Notes: generated by a model not told the origin, from the letters alone. 64,000 bases of DNA from Tretioscincus oriximinensis (GCA_022410635.1 JAJVDF010000459.1:228924-292923); one strand, 5' to 3'; positions 49,640 to 59,345 are shown, counted from the stretch's first letter. A program made the numbers and translations.

Positions 49640-50300
49640 GTCGGTACTTTTCCCTTAGTTCTCTTTCCCTTTAATTACACATTGAGATTTGTGCCCTTGC
49701 CTGAAAAGCCAACCCTCCGCGGACATTTGTATGGGTGACATGCGGCTCTGTAAAGCCACCAAAGAAAATCAAGATACATCTGTCAAAACTGCACCAGAGA
49801 CAAGTGACAGCGTGGTGTTGTGGGGGGGACATTTATCATCTGGCCAAGGAGGCAGGATTGCGGAAAAGCTGCCTCCTCCCCTGTCAAACCAACCTTTTGA
49901 AATTTGCAACATGCCCTTAAACTTTCAGAACGCACAGGCCTGTGCGCTTCAGCAACTGCCCTCTCTACTCTGGCCTGGACAGTGGAAAATGGCATCTTAA
50001 AGTCAAGGTCAGCTGTGTCACTTCGCCAAGGGGTTGCCTTTAATTACAACCCACGCAGTGACAGCCAATATGGATCGGAGGCTGGGGGGATGTTAACCCT
50101 TCCTCCCCTCTCCTGGAGTTTGCATGAAATTATAATTAAAAGGGAAGGAGAAGGCGGTGTCACAGGCTCCAGCAGGCAAGAATATAGTTGCTATAAGTGG
50201 GGAAAGAGAGGCAAGCAGACAGGAAAGGAAAAGGAATAAAAAAAGGGGGAGAATCTGGAATTGACATGCAACACTTCCAGACATTTTTGGTGCCTCCTAA
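49640..50300. promoter_or_regulatory. candidate conserved noncoding element just 3' of exon 2
   Basis: About 660 bp, repeat-free, 0.9-1.5 kb into intron 2. Text such as GTCACTTCGCCAAGGGGTTG, CCTTTAATTACAACCCACGC, AGTGACAGCCAATATGGATC, GCATGAAATTATAATTAAAA combines CpGs, TAATTA cores and a CCAAT-like site. Several open frames overlap here, but none is protein-like. Confidence 0.45.
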
Positions 50301-51005
50301 TTAATTGCATGCGCAGACTGTTGTGATCTGAGAGAGATCTATGGCTGTCTACACCCCTGAGATTCACCTCCGCTTTGACATGCTAGAACTAGCGACACTT
50401 TGGCTCCGGCCAGAAAAACTTTCTTTACTGCCAATAGTTACGTGAGAAGACAATACAAGAGGCAAGGGTACATATACATCTTCCATATCCAGTCCTAAGG
50501 ACTGAAAAAGAAACAGAAGTCAAGGCAGACTTTACGGCACACAGAAATAATGTTCGCAAGGCTATCTTACCCTATCCTCTGCTTTCCGTACATCAAGTAT
50601 ATAAAGAACCACAAACTGATGCTCATTCCTAAACATCAATCTCTCATGTGCAATTTCCCTACACTGAAACATGTGCTTTTTAGATTCATCTATGTGTTTT
50701 TAGCAGAAAATTATTTTAAGAGGGTCACCAGGCCTAGGAAAATGGACCACGCAGCTTGTTTGAGAAGAAGGTCTCATTCTCTCCGTTTTCTTGGGCAACT
50801 TCACCTTAGCCATCAAGATGGCGGCCACACCTTTATTTTATGCCATCTTCAGTTCCTATGACTATGGTTTAGGCCATAAAAAATCAGCTAAGACTCATTT
50901 GAGGCTGAAGTAAAGGTGCAGCTGTGGTCCAAGAGTCCAATGAAAAGTTGAGACACACAAAGAGAAACATAAATCCTGAGAACTTAGTTGGTCAACACAT
51001 GTTTT

Positions 51006-51181
51006 TCATTTCCAATGGTGACTGTGAAAAAGTGCTACTTTTATGTATAGATATTTAATACAAAGGGAGATGCTATATAACTGGTGAATGGGAAGAGGGA
51101 CTACAAGTACTACAAGCTTTTCCACACGCGCTGCTGTGTCCTCAGACAGTGTCCCCCCTCCCCCCCATTGCTTCGATTTAC
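51006..51181 (-). other. in-frame open extension beyond the exon 2 donor
   Basis: If the exon 2 donor is not used, translation continues through GTAAATCG for 58 codons ([10 protein letters not shown], then a Val/Leu-rich stretch, ending HSHHWK) to a stop at 51006. No polyadenylation signal was noticed close by, so I treat this as intron. It matters only if an intron-retained or early-terminated transcript exists. Confidence 0.3.
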
Positions 51182-51511
51182 CTGCTATATGTTCCTGCTT
51201 GGGGCAAATCCCTCTCGATGACGTTGACAAACAGTCGTCATCTTCAGGTGTGACTTGGATGCCAACCTCCACAGGATTGGATGCTTTCCGCAACTCGCTC
51301 GGTGATGGCGACGGAGGCTTATCCAGAGCCTTCTCTAGGCAGAGTGTGCCATTGCATTGCTTCCGTTTGTGCTCAATAAAAATAAGGATGTCCCCCAAAG
51401 GGAAGTTCATCTGACATTGGCCACACGTAAGGAGGTCATGGTCGCCTTCTGGAGCTCCCAATGTACCATGGTCTGGTTCATCATCCGTAAGAATGGCTTC
51501 AATGGGCTCAG
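51182..51511 (-). CDS. BCL11A: BCL11A coding exon 2
   Basis: BCL11A is a zinc-finger transcriptional repressor acting in the nucleus with NuRD and other corepressors in neurons, B cells and erythroid cells. This exon is exactly 330 nt, the length I recall for the human exon. The acceptor is CTTTCCTGTCTACAG before CTGAGCCC; the donor is ATAGCAG before GTAAATCG. Joined to exon 1 it reads [17 protein letters not shown] (from residue 18), then the CCHC finger [15 protein letters not shown]...[10 protein letters not shown] with C48, C51, H66 and C71, then a Pro/Ser linker (KPPSPSP), [16 protein letters not shown] and ICPKQEHIA. The finger mediates self-association, and human missense changes at T47, C48 and H66 are linked to a neurodevelopmental disorder. 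All of these residues are intact. Differences from human (from memory) are mild: L22I, P35T, S74T, V81L and the segment SELRKA for IEMKKA. BCL11B is excluded because its sequence before the finger differs. Confidence 0.97.
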
Positions 51512-52779
51512 CTGTAGACAGGAAAGCAAAAAAGAAAGGGTCAAATTCTACAAACCACCAAATGTCCGGCAAGAGGGCTTGTAGCCCTTGTAGTTTAACA
51601 GGGGGCAGATAAGCAGCTTGAGATTTCATAGACCCATCTGCTTCTTCTGATGCTCAAAGTACCAAAAGACAGAAGAAACAGGCAGGCCAAAGGAAGAGGA
51701 AATAGAGTCTTTTCTTCATGGGTTTCTCAAAAAAAAAAAACATCCAAGCATTCTGGAAATACCAGAGCAACTCAAAGCTTATTCAGATCAGTGCTGGGTT
51801 ACTTAGTTAAGAAGATTTATTTAAAAAAAACAAAAACACTCATTTGTACTCAATCGTTCAGGGACAATCTTCCTCTTTAAAAGAAAGGATGTGATTTTCA
51901 ACACAGACACGTCTCGCATTTTTAATTTTTTTTCAATTTTGGAAAGACAAATGATGTAAAAGGAAGTTCAACTTAGAACAGCATATTACGTATATTACAG
52001 GAAAATTAATTTATCAACCTCGCCGAGTTATTCCATCAGAAAGAGAAACTGTCATCATTTGAACAAGAGAAAACGTACAACTCATGATTTCTCTTTTACT
52101 GTCTTACAGGACCTCAAATCTCCTTTTTTATATGTACTTAGGAACCATTAAATAAAGCACGGTATTACTACACACTATCTTTCTGCTGTCGAACTGAAAA
52201 GGAGACTAAGAAAGCTCTACCTTTTCTAAACTTATTCTTGCAAATAATCCATGGCTTTCATTTTGATGTTGAAATTTCAGTGGATAATTTGGGGCTGCAT
52301 GATTATGAATCTGTAATATATATACAATCCCAAGGTTGTATGGTTTTTGTACATGTCATGAAATGACATATTTCAGCAATGTAGTCATATAATCTCAGCA
52401 GGTTATACTTGTTTGACCCTCAACACAGCCATGAAGACTCTGGGGGGAAATCCCCTATAACAATTCTCTCACACCACCCAATCAGTCAGAAAAGCAAAAT
52501 AATTTGTGCTGATTCAAGAAATCAGCTCATTTGCTTATTTTCTTTCCCCTGCATGATTCCCAACTGCTTCACCTAAAAAACGTTTGAAGCAGGTTTGATG
52601 TGATTCCTGAACACTGCTAGTTAAAAACGTTGAGAAATAATTCCACCTCAAAAAACTATATCTCCGATGATAAGCTAACCGAATGACGATGGTCCTCTCT
52701 CCGAAAGCAAAGCCCCAGTTTTTCAGAGAACACTGATACCGATGACCTTCATAAAGACAGAAATCAGCAGAAAGGCGAA

Positions 52780-52970
52780 TGAATTCTAGCTTTCACAACC
52801 CGAGTAGTTAAGTCCTTTCTTTACATTTGAAGTACCTTTGCTAATGTTGACAAGAGTTGATTAATTTCCTGAACAAGCTCCATTAAGAGCCTGCTCCTTG
52901 CACACGTTATTGCCAGTGGACAGTTTAGTAAAAATTCTTTCTCTTTCATTCTCTCTTTATTTTAGTCTGC
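52780..52970. promoter_or_regulatory. candidate conserved noncoding element in intron 1
   Basis: Repeat-free: TCTAGCTTTCACAACCCGAG, TTGCTAATGTTGACAAGAGT, TTGATTAATTTCCTGAACAA, TGCACACGTTATTGCCAGTG. Contains a homeodomain core and an E-box-like CACACG. Function inferred. Confidence 0.35.
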
Positions 52971-53379
52971 GTGTTGGGGAAGGGAAGGGGGGGGGTATTA
53001 CTTTTGGTCTTAGCACAGAAAGAGCACATGCACGATTCAGTTTGAACCTTCCAGAAAGACTAGGAGAAAGCTGAGAGAGAAAATCAAATGCAATATAAGG
53101 TTTATTCCGCTGCAGCTACCACCACCCAGAACTTGAAACAACAAAATATGAAGCACCGTCCTTAGAAAATGCCCAATGCTGGTGCCTGTTAAGCAAAAGG
53201 TACAGAGAATGCAACAACTCAACAGTTTATCGTCCTGACCTTCTTTAAGCATGCGGCCAATTTCATGTTTAATGAACTTAAAGCCACAGAGAATCAAAAA
53301 ATAGATTTTAATTTGACTGCGCCATATTGGAACAGATTTTGATAAAGTGCAAAAAGAAAACCGCACAGCATACTCAAGT

Positions 53380-53570
53380 TAAATTTATTACATTCTTGTA
53401 TCTGAAGGGTGGAAGAGCTAAGATAATTCCCTAATGTACAAGATGGCATAATATTTTAAGAGCTCTGCAGGTCTCCAAAGAAACCCTGAGAAAGATTCTG
53501 CGGGAAAAATTGCCTCCAGGATCGTTGCTAATTTAAAGTCGATTAGAAATATTTGGAAGGCAGGAGCCTT
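53380..53570. promoter_or_regulatory. candidate conserved noncoding element in intron 1
   Basis: Repeat-free: GAGCTAAGATAATTCCCTAA, TGTACAAGATGGCATAATAT, GGATCGTTGCTAATTTAAAG, TCGATTAGAAATATTTGG. It includes GATAA and TAAT cores. Function inferred. Confidence 0.35.
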
Positions 53571-55024
53571 GCTGGCTATTGAAAATACTTCAATGTTAAG
53601 AATTTCAATTCACGTTCTCTTGGCCAAAGGTAATACATAGGCAGAGACGTGTAGCACTTGGATATGTAAAACAGAAAGAAGAGGTGAAATTTATTCTTTA
53701 TGAACTGCTTTTGGGGAATGGAAGGGTTACAAAAAAATAAGGACAGGCTCTCTATGTAGATTCTATCCTGGAAAATACTTTCAGTTTTATTTTTTTCTAG
53801 TCCTTCATATGAAACTTTTAAGAATTGTTTAAACAGCAAAAAGCTTGTTATTGCTCAGCAACCTCTTTTTCACAATTAGTCAACATGCAGCATTTTAGGC
53901 CTCATTCATTTAGAAAATAAGTAATATGCTTTTTTCTACCTCCCCCAATCAGGCAGATACAAGTCATGCTAAACAGTAGCCATCAAAATAAAGGCAGAAA
54001 GATTACTTAGAAAAACCTTTCAAACCAACAACTACGGTGGCAGCAGTACCAACCCTAAACTACCCCTCACCCCTTTCCACCGATTAACGTTACAGAAGGC
54101 TATTTTTTAAAAAATCAAGATACCTCAACATACTGATAGAAAGCCCCTCTGCAATTTTTGGCATGTTTAACGTAAAAGATTGCCAATGATGTACTGACAA
54201 GAACAGTGTAGGGAATGGGAATGGTTTTCTGAACTCATCACCAATCATTTTGGCCTCTAATAGAAGGAAAAGCACGAGTAGAAATCGTACAGAAACCCAG
54301 ATGCATAATATCTAAAAATCTAATTCACTAGTAACATGATTTGGGTCATTATAATTAACAGCTAATTTGTATGCACTGTTTTCTTTGAAATTTGCTGGCT
54401 ATTTCTGGCATGGTCTGGGGTGGTTTGGGCTTTTTAACTTGATCAATGAATTTGTAAGTAAAACAGGTTATTTCAGCTGCCTTTAAAAACAAACACCCAA
54501 GAAAAGATAACACTTTAAAAAAAAAAACTATAAACACACATAGTGTGCCCAGGACTGTGAAATTTCAAGTTCTGGGTAAGATGTTACAAGGAAGAAAAAA
54601 TATTATAAAAAGAAAAGAAAGAAAACTAAAGAGAACCACTTTGCATGTTTTTTAAGTATAATTAATTTTCAAAAGACAAGGTTTTCAAGGAACAAAACCC
54701 ATCAACCTTCAGTTGATTTAAGCAGGTAATGCCAGCAATAAACATTCCCCAAAACTAAACCGTTCTGAAATATTAAAACCCAGTAGTTGAGTTTAAAGTT
54801 TGTCTCAAAAGTATTTGCTAGGCTTAGCTAATCAGTTTCAAGAAAGAGATGAAAGCCAAAGCAGAGGGAAGANGAGATTAAAAAATAGAGAAAGTAGTCA
54901 AAGATGAAGCATTTGGGTGAATGAAAATCTGTAAACAAACTTCAGAAGGCGCTGGAGACACAAAGGGAAGCAACAGGGCTAAGCAGAAGGTATTTCCTGG
55001 TATTTTGGAGAAAGGCCAGTGGTC

Positions 55025-55115
55025 TTTTTCATTGAATTGTACAGTTGGAAGACACCTCCAGGGGTCAACGGTTCCAACCCCCTGCTCAGTGCAGGATTCA
55101 AATGCAGGAACTGAA
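55025..55115. repeat. dispersed repeat ('attgaattgtacagttggaagacacc')
   Basis: CATTGAATTGTACAGTTGGA, AGACACCTCCAGGGGTCA, CCAACCCCCTGCTCAGTGCA. I recall this 'tagagttggaagggacc...ccaaccccctgc' text as a common dispersed repeat in squamates; a single copy is present here. Confidence 0.6.
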
Positions 55116-55689
55116 TTTATTTCCTAAAGCAGTAAATGTGCTTCCACGCAAGCCTAGGAAAGAGGGCAGGAAGGGGAACTCGACCAAATGCTCATGAATT
55201 CCCCGTGAAAAAGCAGGTCCAGCCGAAGGGCTTCAAAGTCACAACAAGGAAAATAATTTCGAATTTAGGAAGAGGTTTTCCTTCACCAGATACCAACTGC
55301 GTGCATGAAGGTGTTTTAATGTTACAGGTGTACACACGCGCATGTGTACAGCCAGAAAACACCTTGAGGTGTTTTGCACGGTTTACTAAATAAACTGTCA
55401 ACATATGTTAGTACGAGAGATGAACTAATAATCCTTCCGTCACCTCCTTCCCATTTTGGCTGATTCTTGCCAAATGGAACCCGTTTCCTATGGATTGGGA
55501 GGGGGGATTCCAGCAAGAATCGAGAATTCACCTGACCCACTCTAAACAGAAGGGCAGTGTTTTAAAGGTGCGATTTAGGTGGGTTCCAGTCTCTCCTTTC
55601 CCTGACATTAGAACATGATAAAAACTAACAAAAAAGGGGGGGTTGCAAGAAAGATGTAAATTTTTGGATAAGAAAGAGGAAGAGGGAGG

Positions 55690-55772
55690 GATCACTACAC
55701 ATGTACACACACACACCCATGCAATACACACCGCTTTCCCATCTCTCTGTCTGCCTCACACACACACAGGCA
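55690..55772. repeat. AC-rich simple sequence
   Basis: Two CA-rich bursts (CATGTACACACACACACCCA and CTCACACACACACAGGCATG) separated by a CT-rich spacer. Confidence 0.75.
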
Positions 55773-56973
55773 TGCACAGCACCCCTCCTCTTTCTGCCAA
55801 ACAAAAAAACTAGTGCATTAAAAAGATGCCAGCAAAATGGACCCCGGCCAAGCTCAGAGCGCTTTCCTGATCTCACTCTGCCTCCTAGTGGCTGAAGATT
55901 TTTTTTCCCAAGGGGGAAAAATGGTTGTTTTAACTCTCAAGATTGTTTCCATACCACGCCTTCCTTCGTCCCCGGCCCAAACTTCGAGATCCAGAAGTTA
56001 GGAGAGAAGAGAAAGGGAAGAACTTTTGAGGCAACCTGACAGAAAGCCCCTAACACACTTCCAGATCGGGCTTTATACCTTGGAAAGGCCAAATTTACAC
56101 GTCTTGTGGTTTTGTTGGGTTATGTTCAGATTCAAGGTTAGGGGGCTGGAAAGTGTTAGATGACCAACCTGAAGCAAGGAGCCGAGGGGCTGCCTTTCCC
56201 CTCCCCACCACTGCCATCTGCCCTTCCCTCCGGCCAGAGAGAAAAGTCACGTTAGGTGATCAGTCTGGGCTCTTCCGGCGTGCTTGGGAGGCGATAGGAG
56301 TTCCCATAACGTGACAGTTATGTCGCAATGGGCCACCTAACGATCCCCATTTCGAAAAAAAGAGGGGAAGGAGTGTGAGAATCCCTCCGCCGGGGAAAAA
56401 GACAAAAACAGAAGCAGATTTTTGGGGGGAGCCTTATATATAATTTAAACACCGGGGGGGGGGGGGCTTTAAAAGCTGATCCAGGGGCGACTATTCTAAA
56501 TCGCAAGGAAGTTTCTGTTGCGCAAGTCTATCGCTGTGCATTTCTGCCCGTGTGTTACCTCGGGGGAGACAAGAAACGGACAACTTTCCTTTGGGCAAAA
56601 GAAGGAATCCTGCAAAGGGAATAGCGAGAGAGAAGCGCCCAGGAGCTCCCCCCGCCCGCCCTCGCCCCCCAGCGAGAACGCGGCGCCAGGTTTGTCCCTC
56701 CTTGTTTTTGGCAAAGCCAGTTTGCCTCTTCCTTCGCCCCCGTCCCGTCCCGTCCTTTGTGTGCCGTTTGCAAGCGCCGCGGCGTCGGGCCAGGCATCCA
56801 CACGGGGCCAGGGCAGAAAAGGAAAACCAAGACGGAGGGGTAAGGAAAGCAAGGGGGCGGCTTCTGGCTTTGGGGCCGAATGCAAGCAGCCGCGGCGTCT
56901 CTTTTTGTTATTAGTCTGACTATCGTTGCTTCTCCTCCTGGGGCGGTTCTGATGCACCCACGAGGCAACAAAG

Positions 56974-57140
56974 GCTGCATCCACACGGAGCCTTCCCCTG
57001 GGCTGCCCCTCGGAATAGGAGCCTGCCAACCCCATGCTGGTGTAGACGATGGCAGCAGGCCTGCCCTCCTCCATCCTGGCATGTGGATGGCCAAGCTGTG
57101 CCAAGGGATGACCCCGACGGAGGCTCCGTGTGGACGGGGC
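56974..57140. mobile_element. palindromic hairpin element, family A (A6), inside the CpG island
   Basis: Outer arms are perfect over 13 bp: TCCACACGGAGCC (56980-56992) and GGCTCCGTGTGGA (57122-57134). The core GCCAACCCCATGCTGGTGTA / GGCATGTGGATGGCC pairs internally. It lies in intron 1 about 1.6 kb downstream of the BCL11A start codon and is more GC-rich than copies elsewhere. Confidence 0.8.
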
Positions 57141-57386
57141 AAGCCCTGCTCCCCCTTCCGCGGTCCCCGCTCCCGCGGCCTGCCGGGGCGCCGCTCGCCT
57201 CCTCCTCCCCGCCTCTCCCTCCGAGCCGAAGCGTTTCCTTCCATTCAAGCGGGCGGCGGCGGCGGCTCTCGGCGGCTCTTTTGCTGGCACCGAGTCCACC
57301 GCGCACGAGGCGCTTGTAAACAGTCAGGCACGAGATTTTGTTTTCCCAACCCGAGCCCGCTTCCACTGGCGTCTCTCGCTTTCTCT

Positions 57387-58625
57387 TTCGGGGGGGGGGG
57401 TTCCCCCCTCTTTTTTTTATTAATTTGAAAATCTTCCCAAAAGACCAACAGCAAAGCGGAGAAGCGGGGGGGGGGATCCCTCCCTCGCCCACACGCGCAG
57501 GAAGCCCAGCGCCAAGAGCGCACCGCCGCGGCTGCTGCTGCTGGGCTGGCCGGCCGGCGGGGCTGCTCCGTCGCTTCCAGCGCGGTTGCCCCCAAGGAGC
57601 CCCAAGTTTGGCCCAAGCGCGAATGTTTGGGGGACGGGGAGGGAGCCGGGCCAGCTCCTCGCCAGGGAGGGAAGCGGCGCAGACGAGGCGATCCCCTTCC
57701 CCTTCCCCTCCTCCTCTCCTCCCCTCCGTCCCTAGGCCCGCCGGCCCCGCCGCCTCGCCCCCTGGGTTGCCCTTTCGCGGCGGGGGCGGAGGAGAGAGCG
57801 GGGCGCGGGCGGGGGCGGGAAGGAGACGGGGAGAGAAGCCGTCGCGCCCCCAGGCCAGCAGCAGCCCCGATCTTGCCAGCGGAGACAAAAGAAGCCGCGC
57901 AAAACGGGGAAGTGCTTTTCCGCACCCTGCAAAAGGAGAAGGGGCTGCATAGGGCGACGGGGGGGGAGGGGGGTTCTGAGACGCCAGGGGGCAAAGGGGA
58001 TGCCAGGTAGGCAAGGCTCCAATTCTCTCTGCCACTTGGGCTGGGGGGCCCCTGAAAGGAGCAGCGATCGGGAGTCGGTTACAAGCTCCCCCCCCCTTAT
58101 TCTCTCGCACTTCTTTGCTCCCCGTTCAGGGCGACCCCTTTCCTTTCTGCAGAGAAAGGGCGCAGAACCCTAACGCGCCACTCTCGGTTCGCCTTAAAGT
58201 TGCCATTTGCAAGCTGCAAACTGGGTGATTCTCCCGGCAAAAGGTGTATGTGGGGGGAGATCTCCCCCTCCCTCCCTCCGGCAGCAGCAAAGAACTGAGA
58301 GGAGAAGAAGCGAGAAAGAAAGAGAATGAATCCAAGTTTTAAAGGCAGAAGCAGCGCCCCAAAGAAGAGCTCAGAGGCGGGCGCGTGTGCCGAAGGGGGG
58401 GGGGGAGGCGGGAGCTGGGGGGGGGGAGAGTGAAAGTGAGCTCGGTGCAATGCAAAGGATGCAAAGAGAGAAGCTGGCGGGAGACGCCTGAGTTGGGAGA
58501 AGGTGAGCTGCTTTTCTGTGTGTGCAAAACTTAAGCGCCGCGCGAAGGAGGCTCCAAGCGGAAGGTGCAAAATGCAGGGCGGGGGTGGGGGGAAACGGGG
58601 GGGGGGAAGGAGCTTTGCAAGGGAG
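57387..58625. repeat. multiple G-tracts in intron 1 near exon 1
   Basis: Uninterrupted G or C runs of eight or more at about 57391, 57466, 57960, 58088, 58397, 58420 and 58600. They are potential G-quadruplex sequences and likely assembly or sequencing trouble spots. Confidence 0.7.
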
Positions 58626-58684
58626 GAGGCGAAGGTAGCCGCTCGGCTGGGGCCGGGGAGGGGGAGGCATCGGCGGTTACTTAC

Positions 58685-58739
58685 GCGAAAATCCCCGCTT
58701 GCTTAAGTGCTGCGGTCTGCCTTGCTTGCGGCGAGACAT
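58685..58739 (-). CDS. BCL11A: BCL11A coding exon 1 (start codon)
   Basis: Encodes MSRRKQGRPQHLSKRGFS plus the first base of the next codon (55 nt, the length I recall for human), then the strong donor GTAAGT. The ATG sits in a good context (CGCACC before ATG). The N-terminal MSRRKQ...PQHL is the short motif with which BCL11A and FOG-type proteins bind the RBBP4/7 subunits of NuRD; R3, R4, K5 and P9 are present. Two residues differ from human as I recall it: K8R, at a position that is Asn in BCL11B and FOG1 and so tolerant, and E16G, just outside the core motif (codon GGA). Exon 2 follows after intron 1 and restores the frame as S-P-E-P. Promoter: CpG island. Upstream ORFs in the leader suggest translational control. 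Confidence 0.97.
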
Positions 58740-58879
58740 GGTGCGGGGCGGGCGGGCGGGCTGGGCTCTCTCTGGCGGCGCTGGCCGATCACATCGGGAA
58801 GCGCGGCGGCCGGCGGAGCGAGGGGGCGGCAGCGGCAGGCGGCTCCGGAGCCAAGATCTTCATCCGCGTCTCTTGACAT
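58703..58879 (-). CDS. upstream ORF 3, overlapping the BCL11A start
   Basis: ATG at 58879 (context TTTTGG before ATG) opens MSRDADEDLGSGAA and runs 58 codons, past the main ATG in another frame, to TAA at 58705-58703 inside exon 1. An overlapping upstream ORF would reduce initiation at the main ATG if used. Its start context is weaker than that of the main ATG. The peptide is GC-driven and probably not functional. Confidence 0.45.
   Translation of the reverse strand: MSRDADEDLGSGAACRCRPLAPPAAALPDVIGQRRQREPSPPARPAPCLAASKADRST
58789..58863 (-). CDS. upstream ORF 2 ending in a minimal ATG-TGA
   Basis: ATG at 58863 opens MKILAPEPPAAAAPSLRRPP (24 codons) ending at TGA 58791-58789. Its last two codons, ATGTGA, form a start-stop unit at 58794-58789. 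I recall both an MKI-starting ORF and a CCCGATGTGA in the human leader, but with a different intervening peptide. Conservation of the start and of ATGTGA, rather than of the peptide, would suggest that the positions matter for scanning ribosomes. Confidence 0.5.
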   Translation of the reverse strand: MKILAPEPPAAAAPSLRRPPRFPM

Positions 58880-58889
58880 CCAAAATAAA

Positions 58890-58946
58890 TTAGAAATAAT
58901 ACAAAGATGGCGCGGGGGAGAGGATGAATTGTGGGATGGCGGTCAT
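58890..58946 (-). CDS. upstream ORF 1, 18-residue peptide in the BCL11A leader
   Basis: ATG at 58946 (context AAGCC before ATG, purine at -3) to TAA at 58892-58890; peptide MTAIPQFILSPAPSLYYF. It ends 150 nt before the main ATG. The human leader, as I remember it, has a 17-residue ORF at the same place with the same start MTA, the PQF core and the same PAPSLYYF end, with changes in between that keep the frame. A length change by one codon with the frame kept, plus an invariant C-terminus, is what constraint on a peptide looks like; a Tyr-Tyr-Phe-stop ending could act in the ribosome exit tunnel. The human comparison is from memory and needs checking. Confidence 0.65.
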   Translation of the reverse strand: MTAIPQFILSPAPSLYYF

Positions 58947-59149
58947 GGCTTGGCGTTGCTTTTGCTGGGTGCGGGGGCTGCCTTCGCTCGCTCGGAGGTT
59001 GCCTGGCGGCGGGGCTCGGCGGCTGGCGGCGGCGGCCGTGGGGGGCGGCTGGAGGAGTTGTTGTTTCCCCCTCTGCCAGGCGAGAGAGCGGGAGAGAGAA
59101 AGGGAGGACGGGGGAGGGAGAGACAGCCGGGGAGAGAGGAGAGCGGCAG

Positions 59150-59345
59150 AGGGAGAGAGATGGGAAAAAAATGGCAAAAGCCCCCTGAGCTGCAAGTTCA
59201 AGTGCGGACGTGACGTCCCTACGAACTTGAACGTCAAGCGACTGGATGGACACACAGAGGCATCGCCGCCGCCGCCGCCGCCGCCGCCGTGGGCAGGGCG
59301 GAGCGGGGAGGGAGGGACGCCGCCGAGCGCCACGCCAATGGACAC
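59150..59345 (-). promoter_or_regulatory. BCL11A: putative BCL11A core promoter / far 5' leader
   Basis: On the minus strand: TTGACGTTCAAGTTCGTAGG, then GACGTCACGTCCGCACTTGA with CTTGCAGCTCAGGGGGCTTT and GCCATTTTTTTC. It includes a CRE-like GACGTCAC and two facing 'ttgaac/gttcaa' units. An inverted CCAAT (59335-59340 region, plus-strand GCCAATGG) lies just upstream. The non-repetitive, moderate-GC text stands out from the surrounding homopolymers. Confidence 0.5.
59264..59289. repeat. (CGC)n trinucleotide repeat
   Basis: Eight to nine CGC units upstream of the BCL11A leader. Confidence 0.9.

Larger units (their letters stand above)
51512..58684 (-). other. BCL11A: BCL11A intron 1
   Basis: A 7.2-kb phase-1 intron between donor CGC/GTAAGTAA (58684) and acceptor CTACAG (51512). 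Its 5' 2 kb lie in the CpG island and include a family A hairpin (56974-57140). The middle is AT-rich with two candidate conserved blocks (52780-52970 and 53380-53570). No additional coding exon was recognised. Confidence 0.9.
58740..59000 (-). promoter_or_regulatory. BCL11A: BCL11A 5' untranslated leader
   Basis: Read on the minus strand, the leader contains blocks I recall from the human BCL11A mRNA: CCCACAATTCATC, GCGCCATCTTTGTATTATTT, CTAATTTATTTTGGATGTCA, TTCCCGATGTGA. The AT-rich block inside a GC-rich island stands out and points to constraint. It carries three or four upstream ATGs. The exact transcription start is not visible; it is likely upstream of 58946, and perhaps upstream of the block at 59160-59230. 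Confidence 0.8.

Noticed and set aside
50160..50172. TCACAGGCTCCAG, which matches part of the human BCL11A +58 erythroid enhancer core as I remember it
   Set aside because: Only 13 bases match. The preceding TTTTATCA, which carries the GATA site, is replaced by CGGTGTCA, and the position (about 9 kb from the start) is wrong for that enhancer. Coincidence is likelier.
56496..58110. Long open frames in the CpG island (267 codons at 56496-57299 -, 396 codons at 56920-58110 -, 249 codons at 57245-57994 -, and plus-strand counterparts)
   Set aside because: Stops are rare at this GC content; the translations are Pro/Arg/Gly/Ala/Ser-rich on both strands and in several frames at once, and they run through intron 1 and a transposon.
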